DNA of 64,000 bases from Alisma plantago-aquatica (lineage: Eukaryota; Streptophyta; Magnoliopsida; Alismatales; Alismataceae): positions 106,075,501 through 106,139,500 of the forward strand of contig OY856413.1 of assembly GCA_963693085.1 (NCBI GenBank). The letters are read 5' to 3'. The notes below the pieces were generated by a model, which saw only the letters and a program-made list of their open reading frames with translations, had not been told where the DNA came from and did no database searches. A program made the translations under genes and the position numbers. Below, in pieces: positions 50,535 through 61,154 of this stretch (within the stretch, counting starts at the first letter, position 1; every line of letters starts with the position of its first letter).

Positions 50535-52090
50535 AAAACACGTGCTAAGAACGTGGTACACAATTAAATTAACCCTCTAAATGATGCAATAAAATTAATC
50601 TGCTAAAAGATAATAATTTGACTATCTTTTAGGTTACACCGGAATTAACAAAATTATATGTGCTCTCCTCTTTGAGCATATGCCAGATAATGATTAGTTG
50701 CTAGATAACTCCAATTTGTAGCATGTGATTACCAAAATTACTTATGTTCTAAAAAATTATATATATCATACTCGTAATAATCTAAATATAATAGGCTAAA
50801 AGAGAACTCAATTAGTTGTCTAATATGTATGTGTGATTACCAAAATATGTAACGAATACTCACAACTCACTGAAAGAAAATAACTCAATTAAATATCAGT
50901 TGACTCCCTCCAACCTGTAATTTGTCATTACTAAAGTTACTCGCACTCTCCTTCTTAGACATGCCTATTGAAACACACAAACATGTTAGACTGCTAAGCT
51001 CACAGACCTGTCTGTGATTACCAAAATTGTCCTCACTCTGAAAAATTATGACTAATACTCACAACTGACTGAAAAAGAATAACTTAATTGATTATCAGCT
51101 GACACCCTCCAACTTGTAGTTTCTCTTTACCAAAGTTACTCGCGCTTTCCTTCTTAGACGAATAATAATTTCATTATAAATATCAAAAGAGAATAACTTT
51201 ATTAATTGTCGTCCCCTACTTCTACATATGACTTTAATGACTAATTTATAATTTATATTCACAACAATGTCTATACAACCAGTTAAAAGCACACACAATA
51301 TCACACCAAAATTACATGTGTTATGCCTCGAGAGTTTACCATGTCGGGCTCGCCCGGGGTGGGTTCTCTCGGTTACAAAAAAAAATTACATGTGTTTTTC
51401 TTCTTCAACATACACATATTTACGACTAATATGTAATCATCAGTTGCAATAATATATGTACAACCAGTGAAAAGCACACACAACAAACACTCCATTTACA
51501 TTATAGTTAGATGCATAATGAAAATAGTTTATATACGTCTTAATAAATGTGAACTACTCATTATCATGTACTTTTCTTAAAGCTATAGCGTGTTATTATT
51601 AAAATTACATGTACTTTCTTTCTTTGACATACCTCGGTCTAATATATAATCAAACCACAATAATTCATATAACGAATAGATTATTAATATTGCTCATACA
51701 AAACGCTAATACACAATATGAATATCCAATTCAATGAGAAATTGATGACCATGTTAGAAGCAACACCATATTCGACGCATGACTATGCTTGTGAGAGAGT
51801 TGCCAATTGTTAAAAAAAACATCAAATAGTCAATTAGATGAGAAACAAAGGTTGATGTGTGATAAACACACACAGAGGCAACATGAAACCTCATGAAGAA
51901 TTAGATATGGTAATAGAAATTCATATGGTAATCGATTCTCACACCGTGGTAGTGGGCGACCGTCAATTCTTATCATCTATTATTGCCTTTTCTATTCGAC
52001 TCAATACGTGAACCCACGCCTGAGACTTTACTCAAAGAAGCAGACAGTCACCCACCTGGAAAGCAGGCTGGACACCTGCGCTTATTCATA
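50535..52090. other. Unclassified 1.5-kb insertion in repeat unit 2
   Basis: Unit 1 runs straight from ACATTTCTCCTTGTTAC to TTATTGGCCATGGAGTTGG (46077-46130). Unit 2 has about 1.55 kb of extra sequence between the same two points. Inside are two degenerate direct repeats about 185 bp apart (50832-50970 and 51018-51160), sharing ACTCACAACT, TATCAG and CTTCTTAGAC. No terminal inverted repeat, LTR or protein was recognised. Confidence 0.6.
51323..51381 (+). mobile_element. 59-bp retroposon remnant with target duplication
   Basis: The 15-bp duplication AAAATTACATGTGTT flanks it (51308-51322 and 51382-51396). The insert is GC-rich (CGGGCTCGCCCGGGGTGGG) and ends in a run of A. It is therefore the 3' end of a SINE or LINE copy truncated to under 60 bp. 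Confidence 0.75.
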
Positions 52091-53668
52091 TGGTATATAA
52101 TACAAAGGATATGTATTCCTCATGGAATTGGCATGCCACTTTCTTTTTGTCACTTGAAAAGAATGTACATTGTTGGACTATGTTCTCTACTTAGGATATA
52201 TCATGGATACAATGGAAGACATGATATTTTTTGTTTTCAAGTTAACTACCTATTGGTATACATGTAATTTTCACTACAATATGATTGGTATTCTTTCTTA
52301 CATATTCTCAAATAAAAATATGTTTTATAACTAGGTTTTACCAACTTTACACATATCTAGAACAAGTATGTACCTAATGTTCTTCTAAAGGGAAAATGTT
52401 GTTTAATTGGTTCTTCTGGGGGAAAAGTATCAATATATTTTCCTCAAAAAATTGTTTTTGAATTTGATATACTATTAGGGTTTTCCATAGTTTGTTTGGT
52501 TATCTATATTCAACTTGAGTGTTTTGTGAAACAAATGTCAATATACTTTATAGGAATGGAGCACATCATATGTCTTTGTAAACTAGCCATAATTCTTCAT
52601 TTTTTAGCTTATACATGGAAGAATAATCAGACCACAATTCTAGATGTGAGGTCTCAAGTTTGATGGTGGGTTCTGATTGTCATGGATTTTTTTAGTTAAT
52701 ATTGTGGTTTGTACCACCAATGCGTGTGTTATAGCATGAGTATGAGCTAGGCAAACAAATGTGTCAGGGGTTCCACAGGTGTAGGGATGATCGTATTGTT
52801 GTCTTCAAACAAGACCGTCACCAACTTCAAGCGGCAGCTTGCAAAAATTAGTTGTTACATTTAATCGGGTTTGAAAAAGCGTGGGATATAGAAACGAAAA
52901 TATGTTGACATGGGTCGATAAATTCTCCATCCCTCTAAAAGACATTCTATGTACCGCAAGTGAGTGTGTTATTCAATCACCTTATCTTCCATTTTTTCGT
53001 GTCGGTTGCACGTTCCAAAATTCAAGTCTGTTGGGCCAGGCGTGGAAGGTTTTTGTTTTTGACCTGACTGGAGCGATTTGCCCGTAATCCAGCTTGAAGC
53101 CGGATTCAACCAAATAAGGCCCCAAGCTCTACCCCGGGTAGGCTGAGTTGAGGTGGTATAAAAAGATAACACTGGTGTCGAACGGAATTTTAACCCTTTC
53201 CAAACAGGGCCTTGGGGATTTTTCCAATTAGAATTTATCGAATCCCATCACATGCAGAAGGATCTCGGTTTAATGACAACATATCGTAACACATGGGTTT
53301 AGAAAGACAAAGTTATCTTCAATGATCATACAGCTTGACTTTGTTTAAATGGACCAGCACGCATTGTTTTGTCATATAAAGAAAAACCAGGGCATGACAA
53401 ACTCTACAACCACCAACGCCTTGGCCGCAATGGCACAAGGTTTGGCAGAAACTTGATGTCTATGAAGACCAACGACGACGTTAATTAGCATGCGTCTGGG
53501 GCTAAGCAAGCAGAATTGTCAAGGTTTGAACATTTGCGAGGACAATCCTTTTGTGATCTTCATACAAGACAATGTCACCAGCACCGAATGGCAACAAAAA
53601 GTTACTGTTATCCTCAAACTAGGTAGGGGGTTGAGCCAATTTTTCGGGGTGGACGGGTGGCAAATGAC

Positions 53669-54452
53669 TAGACCTGTCAAACGGGTGGGTGGGTTGGGTT
53701 TGGGTTGGGTCGTTGTAGGTTTGGGTCTCGCGGGTGCGGGTCAAAAAGATGCAATTATAAACGGGTTGAAAAAAGACAAATCCAAACCCGACCCAGCGGG
53801 TTGCGGGTCACCCGTGGGTGCCCATATAAAATGTGTTCAATAAAGAATTATTTTGTAATTTGTTGTTGTAGTGGTAAAAAAAGACAATTTGTTAGTGTTT
53901 TTACATGATATATAGCACAAGAACAACCAGCTATTATATGTTGTCACTATCAAATAAAAAGTATGTTATATTTTTATAACTATTCAAACACACATTTTTT
54001 TATGTGAAATGTTCTAGTGTAAACTTGATATCTTATAATGTATGATTTTGATCAATGAATTAGAGTTAGTAACTTGTAATATGATCAAGATTAATTTTAA
54101 TAGAACAACTAGATAATATAGTAGATGTTGAATTTATTTTCCCAATCTCTCTCTTATATCAAATCTTGTTGGGCAAGTTTGAGTTTGGAATAGAACTCTT
54201 TAACAATTAATCAGTAGTAGATCATTCTATTTGTTCTAAGTTCTTGTTTATCAATATATTTATTTTTATATAAGTACTCAGTTAAGCGGGTCACCTGCGG
54301 GTGCCCGCGGGCCACCCGTAAAACCCGCTAAATAAATGGGTGGGTATGGGTTTGGGTAATTTCCAGCGGGTGGTATATTTCATCACCCAAACCCAACTTA
54401 AACGGGTTGACCCATGAGTGTCCGCGGATTTTGACCCAGTTTGACAGGTCTA
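53669..54452. mobile_element. Non-autonomous hAT transposon
   Basis: This 784-bp element has 14-bp perfect terminal inverted repeats TAGACCTGTCAAAC (53669-53682, and the complement at 54439-54452) and a perfect 8-bp target duplication CAAATGAC (53661-53668, 54453-54460), the hAT hallmark. The subterminal regions are dense in GGG/CCC words while the middle (53830-54280) is AT-rich. No hAT transposase is encoded. Confidence 0.95.
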
Positions 54453-54960
54453 CAAATGACCATGCGTACCCTCGCACATAGGACACACGCTAATCTGGGA
54501 TTGAATTCTAATCTTAAGGTAGTTGTGGCAATAGGTCCATATTTTGATTTGAAGCCATTTTCACCCAAACACGTCCCGAGCTCTACCACAGGTACACTAA
54601 GCTAAGGTGATGCAAAGAAGCAATGTTAAATACGTGTTGAACCCGGTCTAAATCCTCTCCCAACATGGTCTTAGGGGTTTATTCCCGCAACTGGAGTCTA
54701 GTCAATTAGACCACGTGCGAAAGGATCTCGGTTTGATGATAAAATACCATTAGATATGGGTTTCAAAAGACAAAATTATCTTCAATTCATGTAGCTTGAC
54801 TTTGTTAAATCGACCAGCGCACATTCTTTTGGCATATAAAGAAAAACCGGGGAATGGCAAACTCTACGACCACCAACACTTTGGCCGCAATGGCACAAAG
54901 TTTTGCAGCATCTCGATATCTATGAAAGACTAATGACGTCGTCTATAGTAGCATGAGTCT

Positions 54961-55740
54961 GGGCTAAGCAAGCAAACTCGTCAGGCCCCGTTTGGAAACG
55001 GCTTGGGATTGGCTTGGACCAGGATTAATGTTTGTCTTATTAGCCACGTCTGCGTCACATTTGTAAATCCAGTACCAAGCCAGTCCGAGCCAGTCCTGTT
55101 TTCCAGTTGCGTGTTTGGCTTGAAATCCTGAAACGGCCCCGTTTTGGTTTCCGTTACACCCAAAAGCAGGCTTGGCCCAGTACTGCCAGCAGCAGGTTTA
55201 GGAATTCCAAGCTGGTTTAGGCTCTGACTTTTATGTATTTTGTTTTATATAACAGACTGAAAATCGCAACTTACGAGGCAAGCCAGATTGGTTTGCCAAA
55301 CAGGATCAAGTAATCCCAATCCGGTTTGATGACTAGACTAATCCAAACAGGTTTGACATAGACCTCAGGTTTGACATAAACCCAAGCCTTTTCCAAACAG
55401 GGGCTCAAGGTTTGAACATTTGCAAGGGCTAAGCAAGCATGAGTCTGGGCTAGACGATGTCCACCTACTTCAAATGGAAAGAAATGAAACTGTTAGTAAG
55501 ACTTCATCCAGTCTGAAAACCCCTGGGAATTGGAAAAGAAAATACGCTGACGTGGGTTAGCTAATTTCTTCATCCCTTTATTTATTTTTTCCCTTTTTTA
55601 TGTACACGAGTGAGTGTGCTATTCAACGAAAGCACATACCTTGTTTTCCATGTTTTCATGTCGGCTGCACGTTCCAAAATTCGGGTCTGCTGGGCCGGGC
55701 GTGGGGGGTTTTTGTTTTTGACCTGACTATAGTGATTTAG
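54961..55740 (+). repeat. Intergenic repeat array, partial unit 3
   Basis: This is another copy of the approximately 0.8-kb sub-repeat (GTTTGAACATTTGCAAGG, TGAGTGTGCTATTCAACGAA, TTTCATGTCGGCTGCACG), interrupted by the MITE at 54984-55404. It ends near 55740 with GACCTGACTATAGTGATTT, where unit 2 has the similar ending near 53070. Confidence 0.7.
54984..55404. mobile_element. MITE, probably Tourist/PIF-Harbinger-like
   Basis: This 421-bp element has imperfect terminal inverted repeats (GGCCCCGTTTGGAAACGGCT against GCCCCTGTTTGGAAAAGGCT) and a 3-bp target duplication TCA (54981-54983, 55405-55407). The sister repeats at 49238 and 53517 have the uninterrupted GTCAA(A/G)GTTTG, so insertion and duplication are directly visible. 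TCA fits the three-base pattern of PIF/Harbinger, but the superfamily is not certain. Confidence 0.85.
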
Positions 55741-56290
55741 CACTTGAGTATTTACTTCTTTTTCATCCACCAATTCAGTAGCAGGAACATTGGGTAACGT
55801 GACGTGGAGTCCCACCAAGGTCCGCTGAATGCGTGGGATTCGTAATGCTAGCTTAACTCGCCATCCATCCAGATATATCTAAGGTCGGATGTGGTCAGCC
55901 CACGGCGATGACTGTTGACCAGTGACCACCACCGCCCTCCCAGCTTTTTTCTACAAGTGGGGTAGGTTTTCTACGCGCGACCCGGCCTTGGTGCTTGTTG
56001 TTCCTCCTCATCATTGGTAGATATCAGTCAAACATCCTTCCTGGCCCCAGCCTGAATACACCCAATCCAGCTTATGAAGTAGCTTATGTTTTGCTTACTT
56101 TTCCAAGTCAACGCCCAATGCTTTCGTTTCCCCTTTTTTCCTAATGTCAACCCCCCCCCCCGGGGGGAGCTGGAGATATATATATGGTCAACCCCCACCC
56201 ATTTCTCCTCGTAACAAGTTTCTTTCAGACACCTGATCCTCTCAGTCCACCCACCATATCTCTTTCTATTGTTCTTGCACTCTGCGCCAG
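55741..56290 (+). promoter_or_regulatory. Upstream region of the PADRE gene: W-boxes and TATA box
   Basis: A TATA-like TATATATAT lies at 56177-56185, about 106 bp before the ATG, which leaves room for a short 5' leader of about 75 bp. W-box sites of the TTGAC(C/T) type occur at 55915-55920 (+) and, on the - strand, at 56026-56031, 56106-56111 and 56186-56191, plus a core TTGAC at 56146-56150. WRKY factors bind such sites. A C-run followed by a G-run (56150-56167) lies just before the TATA box. Regulation by WRKY factors is inferred from motifs only. Confidence 0.55.
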
Positions 56291-56986
56291 ATGGGTAACG
56301 CCCTCTCGCCGTGCCTTGCCGGAGGCTGCAGAAGCGACCGCGAGATGACGATCAAGGTGCTCTTGTGGGGCGGCGCAACTAGGACTTTCCCGGCCGCATC
56401 CCCACACTGCGTCGTGGCTGGGGCGCTCCTGGCCGAGTTCCCAGCCCACGAAATCTGCCACGCCGGGTCCTTCTACATCGGCCGCCCAATACCCAAGCTG
56501 TTCCCCGAGGATGAGCTTGCACCGGGCGAGACATACCTCCTCGTCCCCGCCGACCGCATACCGCCATGCGGGGTCCTCACAGCTTCCTCCGTCGCGTTGT
56601 TGGTTGCCGGCCCGGACGCACGTAGCCCACGGGCGTCACCGTTTGGCGAGGGCGGTATCAACCCTTTTGAGCGCGTCAAGACCGAACAGGGAGAGACGCA
56701 GATCAAGATATCCATGGATTTCTTGATGATGGCGGCGGCTAGAGGGAGTGCTGGAGAGGAGAGGAAGTGTGCCGCCGCCAACGAGGATAGTCCAGTATTG
56801 TGTAGCACGCCGGAGCTTAGGAAGCACTATGACCAGCTCGTCGGACCCCGGTCATCCCCGTGGTCGCCCAAGCTCGACACAATATTGGAGTGCAAGTGCA
56901 TCAAGCCGTCCGGTTCTCCGGTAAGGATGTGGCCGCTGCGTAGGGCCTCGTGGACAAGTCGTGGATCTTCCAAACAGATTTCGTGA
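56291..56986 (+). CDS. DUF4228/PADRE-domain protein, single exon, 231 aa
   Basis: This is the only intact host gene. It encodes a plant-specific small protein of the DUF4228 (PADRE) family, whose members often respond to pathogens and abiotic stress; the biochemical role is not known. The start MGNALSPC fits the family opening and offers Gly2 for N-myristoylation and Cys8 as a possible acylation site, so membrane attachment is likely but inferred. The domain begins with TIKVLLWGGATRTF (about residue 20) and continues EFPAHEICHAGSFYIGRPIP and DELAPGETYLLVPADRIP (70-95). After a variable linker comes the C-terminal family signature LCSTPELRKHYDQLVG and PWSPKLDTI (about 173-202). Coding GC is far above the flanks, as in grass genes. 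No intron is needed. The last 20-odd residues are less conserved. The 3' end is repeated downstream. Confidence 0.88.
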   Translation: MGNALSPCLAGGCRSDREMTIKVLLWGGATRTFPAASPHCVVAGALLAEFPAHEICHAGSFYIGRPIPKLFPEDELAPGETYLLVPADRIPPCGVLTASSVALLVAGPDARSPRASPFGEGGINPFERVKTEQGETQIKISMDFLMMAAARGSAGEERKCAAANEDSPVLCSTPELRKHYDQLVGPRSSPWSPKLDTILECKCIKPSGSPVRMWPLRRASWTSRGSSKQIS

Positions 56987-57130
56987 CAGAGAAACCTTAT
57001 ACACACGGGTACTCGAAACAGAAACGAAGAATACAGACACACACACACACGTTTGCAATAGCGTCGAGAACAGTCTAACTAATAGCAGCAAAGTCACATC
57101 AGGAACAGGAAGCAAACATGGAAATTGTAG
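56934..57130 (+). repeat. PADRE 3' end, parent copy of a repeated segment
   Basis: The last 17 codons and the 3' flank (GCTGCGTAGGGC to AGCAAACATGG) recur, diverged, at about 57783-57955 and 60032-60210. A CA dinucleotide run lies at 57040-57050. Confidence 0.8.
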
Positions 57131-57430
57131 ATATATTGACCATTGTGTGCACCCAGGTAGGTCAATTGTGGCCGTCCATTTTTTAACAAAACATATAGAC
57201 AAACAATACTTTGTTTATTTTATATGACCAAAGAAAGAAAGAAAATTACACAGTTTATCACATGTTTTTTTGGGAAATTCTATTTACTATATCTAGACAT
57301 TTAGATCAGGATTTAAAATGATACGGTTTGTGGGACATTGTGCCATCCAGATTTGGATAAAATATCGTTTAAAAACTCAGTTTACTTTATACTCAGAATC
57401 GTATGTCACGTCAATACCAGAAGAGATAAG
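57131..57430. other. Intergenic sequence after the PADRE gene
   Basis: This stretch is AT-rich. No clear polyadenylation signal or element end was found. Confidence 0.4.
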
Positions 57431-59677
57431 CCCATCAGATTGGACTGCAAAGTATGTTTGGTACAATATAGTTTGATGACAAAGTATGTGTCGGATATAT
57501 AACTTTTATTACAAACTCACACAACTATACCGGACTACATCCAATTAAACTAGCCCTCATAGTAGAATTTCAGCTGCTGATTAGGAAAGGACTCAACCTG
57601 CATTTGAGGTTGTCCTTTTGTGCTATACGGGTGGAATTCAGTTTGATTTCAAGTCACACCATGTTTGAGAAATTTGGACCGAACATGAATTAGGATTGGT
57701 TACTCCCAACTCGAGTAGGATGTCAAGACTAACTCAGCTCACCTCTGGGTAGGATTAGGAATGAATTCTGTAAGTTATCACTGCTGCGTAGGGCGTCTGG
57801 ACAAGTCGTCGATCTTTCATACAGACTTTCTCACAGCGAGAAACGGGAAATACAAACACAAACACACACACACGTTTACAATAGCGTCAAGGAGAGTCTA
57901 GCTAGTAGCAAATAAGTCACTTCAGGAAGCAAACATGGGAATTGTAAAAAGAATGAAAGTTAGATACACTTTTTTTTGGCAGAAAAGTTACACTATATAG
58001 AATTCGCTTTTTGACAATTTCATGCTATCTTTATTATATAGGAAAGCGCATGAGGAGTTTTTCACGCAATTTTCTTTATTATTTTTGTTTTGTTTTGTTT
58101 TAGGAACTCATCCTTTTTTATGTAAAAAAGACATTTGAGGTCTTTACAATTGTTACTATCATTTGTTGTGAAAAAAGTCCAATAATAGCAATTGACCGTC
58201 AAAATCTGCGCTGATGGATTTTTTGGGCAGTAGGGTATTGTATGTCCATGCTCCGGTAGACAAGGGCTCAAGAATATTGTAGAACTTTGCCTGAAAGTCG
58301 AATTTGAAGCATCATCGACGGAGCTGGAAGTCTACAGATATCTGGCCGTTGTTCCTGCATTCTCTTTTGGGTAAAACATCAAAATAGCATTTTTCGACAT
58401 TTAATATCCAAAATGTCATTTTTTTAATTTTAAAATATCACACTGGAGAGTCACGCATACCTTTTCGAGATGCATTGCCACTTGTGGGATGAATCCCCAT
58501 CAGGAGATGCATTGCACCTGTACATGGTAATGTGTCTCCTACAACGATACATTGCTCATATTTTAGTTTCATAGTTTTTTGTTAAAATTGTTTTTCTATC
58601 AAATTTATAAACATCTCTTATAATTATAGATATATCTATAAAAATATATTTATAAAACAAATTAAAAGAATTGAAACATAATAGTTTATACATATAGTAT
58701 TTACAAATGTAAGTAATAGTGTGTTAAACTAGTAGATAAAATGTTAAAAATATATATTGACGTCTAAACACTAAATAATATTAACAATTTCAAATAAAAA
58801 GAATAAGATAATATTAAAATGAATAATCTAATAAATACAATATAAATATAAAACAACAACACAAAGACACTACAAGAATAAATAAATGAACCTGGTTCGC
58901 CATGATCAACCTGGTTCACCATGATGACGAAACAGCTGTGGAGGCAAAGGAACGAACATGTCTTCAATGGCATCCAATGCCCCCCAATCGTTCTTACAAG
59001 GAACATCTCGACTAGTGTAAACTGCAGCCTGACCACATTCAGACCTGTAACCCCTGTGCACAACTGTACACCAAGAGAAGAGTGTCCACCAATCTCGGAG
59101 AATACTATTAAAGTCAACGTCGATGGCTCAGTTCGGAAACGTACAGATAGGGCGGCAACAAGCTTTGTTGTAAGGAACGCACAACAGTAGTGGCTCGTGG
59201 GCGGCGCTCAACCGGCGTGCGGCCATCAGATTCTAGAGATGGAACTACTAGCAATCTGCAGAGGCCTCGAAGCAGTAATCCATAGACCAGAACACGTAAT
59301 GGTGGAAACTGATAGCAAGCTAGCGTGGTCAATCCTAACTTCCAGAGAAACTCACATGCCCAAGTATAAGATCTTCGTCACTAGAGTCGAAAATCTCAAG
59401 GCACAAAAACCTGATATTCAAATCCACTTCGTCAAAAGAGAATCGAATGTAATAGTTGACTACCTTGTCAAATGGGCAATCCGACATGCGACCAAACCCA
59501 TCACCTGGAACCAATACCCCGAGTTCATCCCAGCTGAGATCTGGAAGGGACAACAGGCAAACCATGTAACAGTTTGTTCTGCCAGTTTAGCCTGCAATCC
59601 GTGAGCAGGATGAATAAAATATCTCGATAACCCCCCCCCAACAAAAAAAAGAATAAATAAATGAAACTATATGATAG
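57431..59677 (+). repeat. Tandem block B, copy 1 (interrupted by LINE D)
   Basis: Without LINE D and one target duplication the block is about 1,472 bp. It runs from CCATCAGATTGGACTGCAAA to AAACTATATGATAG and is directly followed by its second copy. It contains a diverged copy of the PADRE 3' end (57783-57955) and the ATGCATTGCC block at 58472. Confidence 0.85.
58891..59648 (+). mobile_element. LINE D, 5'-truncated (RNase H end only)
   Basis: The 17-bp target duplication AAGAATAAATAAATGAA lies at 58874-58890 and 59649-59665, with A-rich sequence before the right one. It encodes only the LINE C-terminus: LWRQRNEHVFNGI, then RNase H with IKVNVDGSVRKRT, LEMELLAICRGLEA, METDSKLAWSIL-type sequence (VETDSKLAWSIL) and RESNVIVDYLVKWA, so all four acidic sites are still visible. 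One stop (near 59190) splits the frame. It inserted only in block B copy 1. Confidence 0.92.
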
Positions 59678-59678
59678 A

Positions 59679-61154
59679 CCATCAGATTGGACTGCAAAGT
59701 ATGTTTGGCACGATATAGTTTGATGACAAAGTGTGTGTCGGATATATACTTTTTATTACAAACGCACACAACTACACCGAACTACATCCAATTAAATTAG
59801 CCCTCGTAGTAGAATTTTAGTAGCTGTTTGGGAAAGGACTCAACCTGCATTTGAGGTTGTCCTTTTGTGCTATACCGGTGGAATTCAGTCTGATTTTAAG
59901 TCACACCATGTTTGAGAAATTTGGACCGAACATGAATTAGGAGGACTGGTTACTCCCAACTCGAGTAGGATGTCAAGACTAACTTAGCATACCTCTGGGT
60001 AGGATTGGGAATGAATTTTGTAAGTTATCACCGCTGCGTAGGGCGTCGTGGACAAATCGTCGATCTTTCATATAGACTTCCTCACAGCGAGAAACGGGAA
60101 ATACAAACACAAACACAACACACGTTTACAATAGCGTCAAGGAGAGTCTAGCTAGTAGCAACTAAGTCACTTCAGGAAGCAAACATGGGAATTGTAAAAA
60201 GAATGAAAGTTAGATACACATTTTTTTAGCAGAAAAGTTACACAATATAGAATTCACTTTTTGGCAATTTCATGCTATCTTTATTATATGGGAAAGCGCA
60301 TGAGGAGTTTTCACGCAATTTTCTTTATTATTATTTTTGTTTTGTTTTAGGAACACGTCCTTTTTTTTATGTAAAAAAGACATTTGAGGTCTTTGCAATT
60401 GTTACTATCATTTGTTGTGAAAAAAAGTCCAGTAGTAGCAATTGATCGTCAAAATCTACGCTGATAGATTTTTTGGGCGGTAGGGTATTGTATGTCCATG
60501 CTCCGATCGACAAGGGCTCAAAAATATCGTAGAACTTTGCCTGAAAGTCGAATTTGAAGCATCATCGACGGAGCTGGAAGTCTACAAATATGTGGTCGTT
60601 CTTTCCTACATTCTCATTTGGGTAAAACATCAAAATAGCATTTTTTGACATTTTCATATCCAAAATGCCATTTTTTGAATTTCTAAAATATCACACTTGA
60701 GAGTCACGCATACCTTTTCGAGATGCATTGCCACCTGTGGGGCGAATCCCCATCAGGAGATGCATTGCTCCTGTACATGGCAATGTGTTTCCTACAACGA
60801 TACATTGCTCATATTTTAGTTCATAATTTTTTGTTAAAATTATTTTTCTATCAAATTTATAAACATCTCTTATAATTATAGATATATTTATAAAAATATA
60901 TTTATAAAACAAATTAAAAGAATTGAAACATGATAGTTTATACATATAGTGTTTACAAATGTAAGTAATAGTGTGTTAAACTACTAGATAAAATGTTAAA
61001 AATATATATTGACGTCTAAACACTAAATAATTTAAACAATTTAAAATAAAAATAATAAGATAATATTAAAATGAATAATCTAATAAATACAATATAAATA
61101 TAAAACAATAACACAAAGACACTACAGGAATAAATAAATGAAACTATATGATAG
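59679..61154 (+). repeat. Tandem block B, copy 2
   Basis: This 1,476-bp direct repeat of block B has scattered substitutions and small indels, for example TTTTTTTGT at 60341 against TTTTTTGT at 58083. It lacks LINE D, and its reading GGAATAAATAAATGAAAC (61128) shows the empty site. Confidence 0.88.

Larger units (their letters stand above)
49481..54960 (+). repeat. Intergenic repeat array, unit 2 and following sub-repeats
   Basis: 49480-50530 and 52090-53600 are collinear with unit 1. Sub-repeats marked by TGGCCGCAATGGCACAA occur at about 49140, 53425 and 54880. GCTAAGCAAGCA occurs at about 49225, 53503, 54964 and 55429. The hAT insertion and the unclassified block at 50535-52090 are specific to this unit. 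Confidence 0.75.

Noticed and set aside
56379..56827. Open frames opposite and out of frame with the PADRE gene
   Set aside because: They are shadows of a GC-rich coding sequence; the family similarity lies only in the + frame from 56291.
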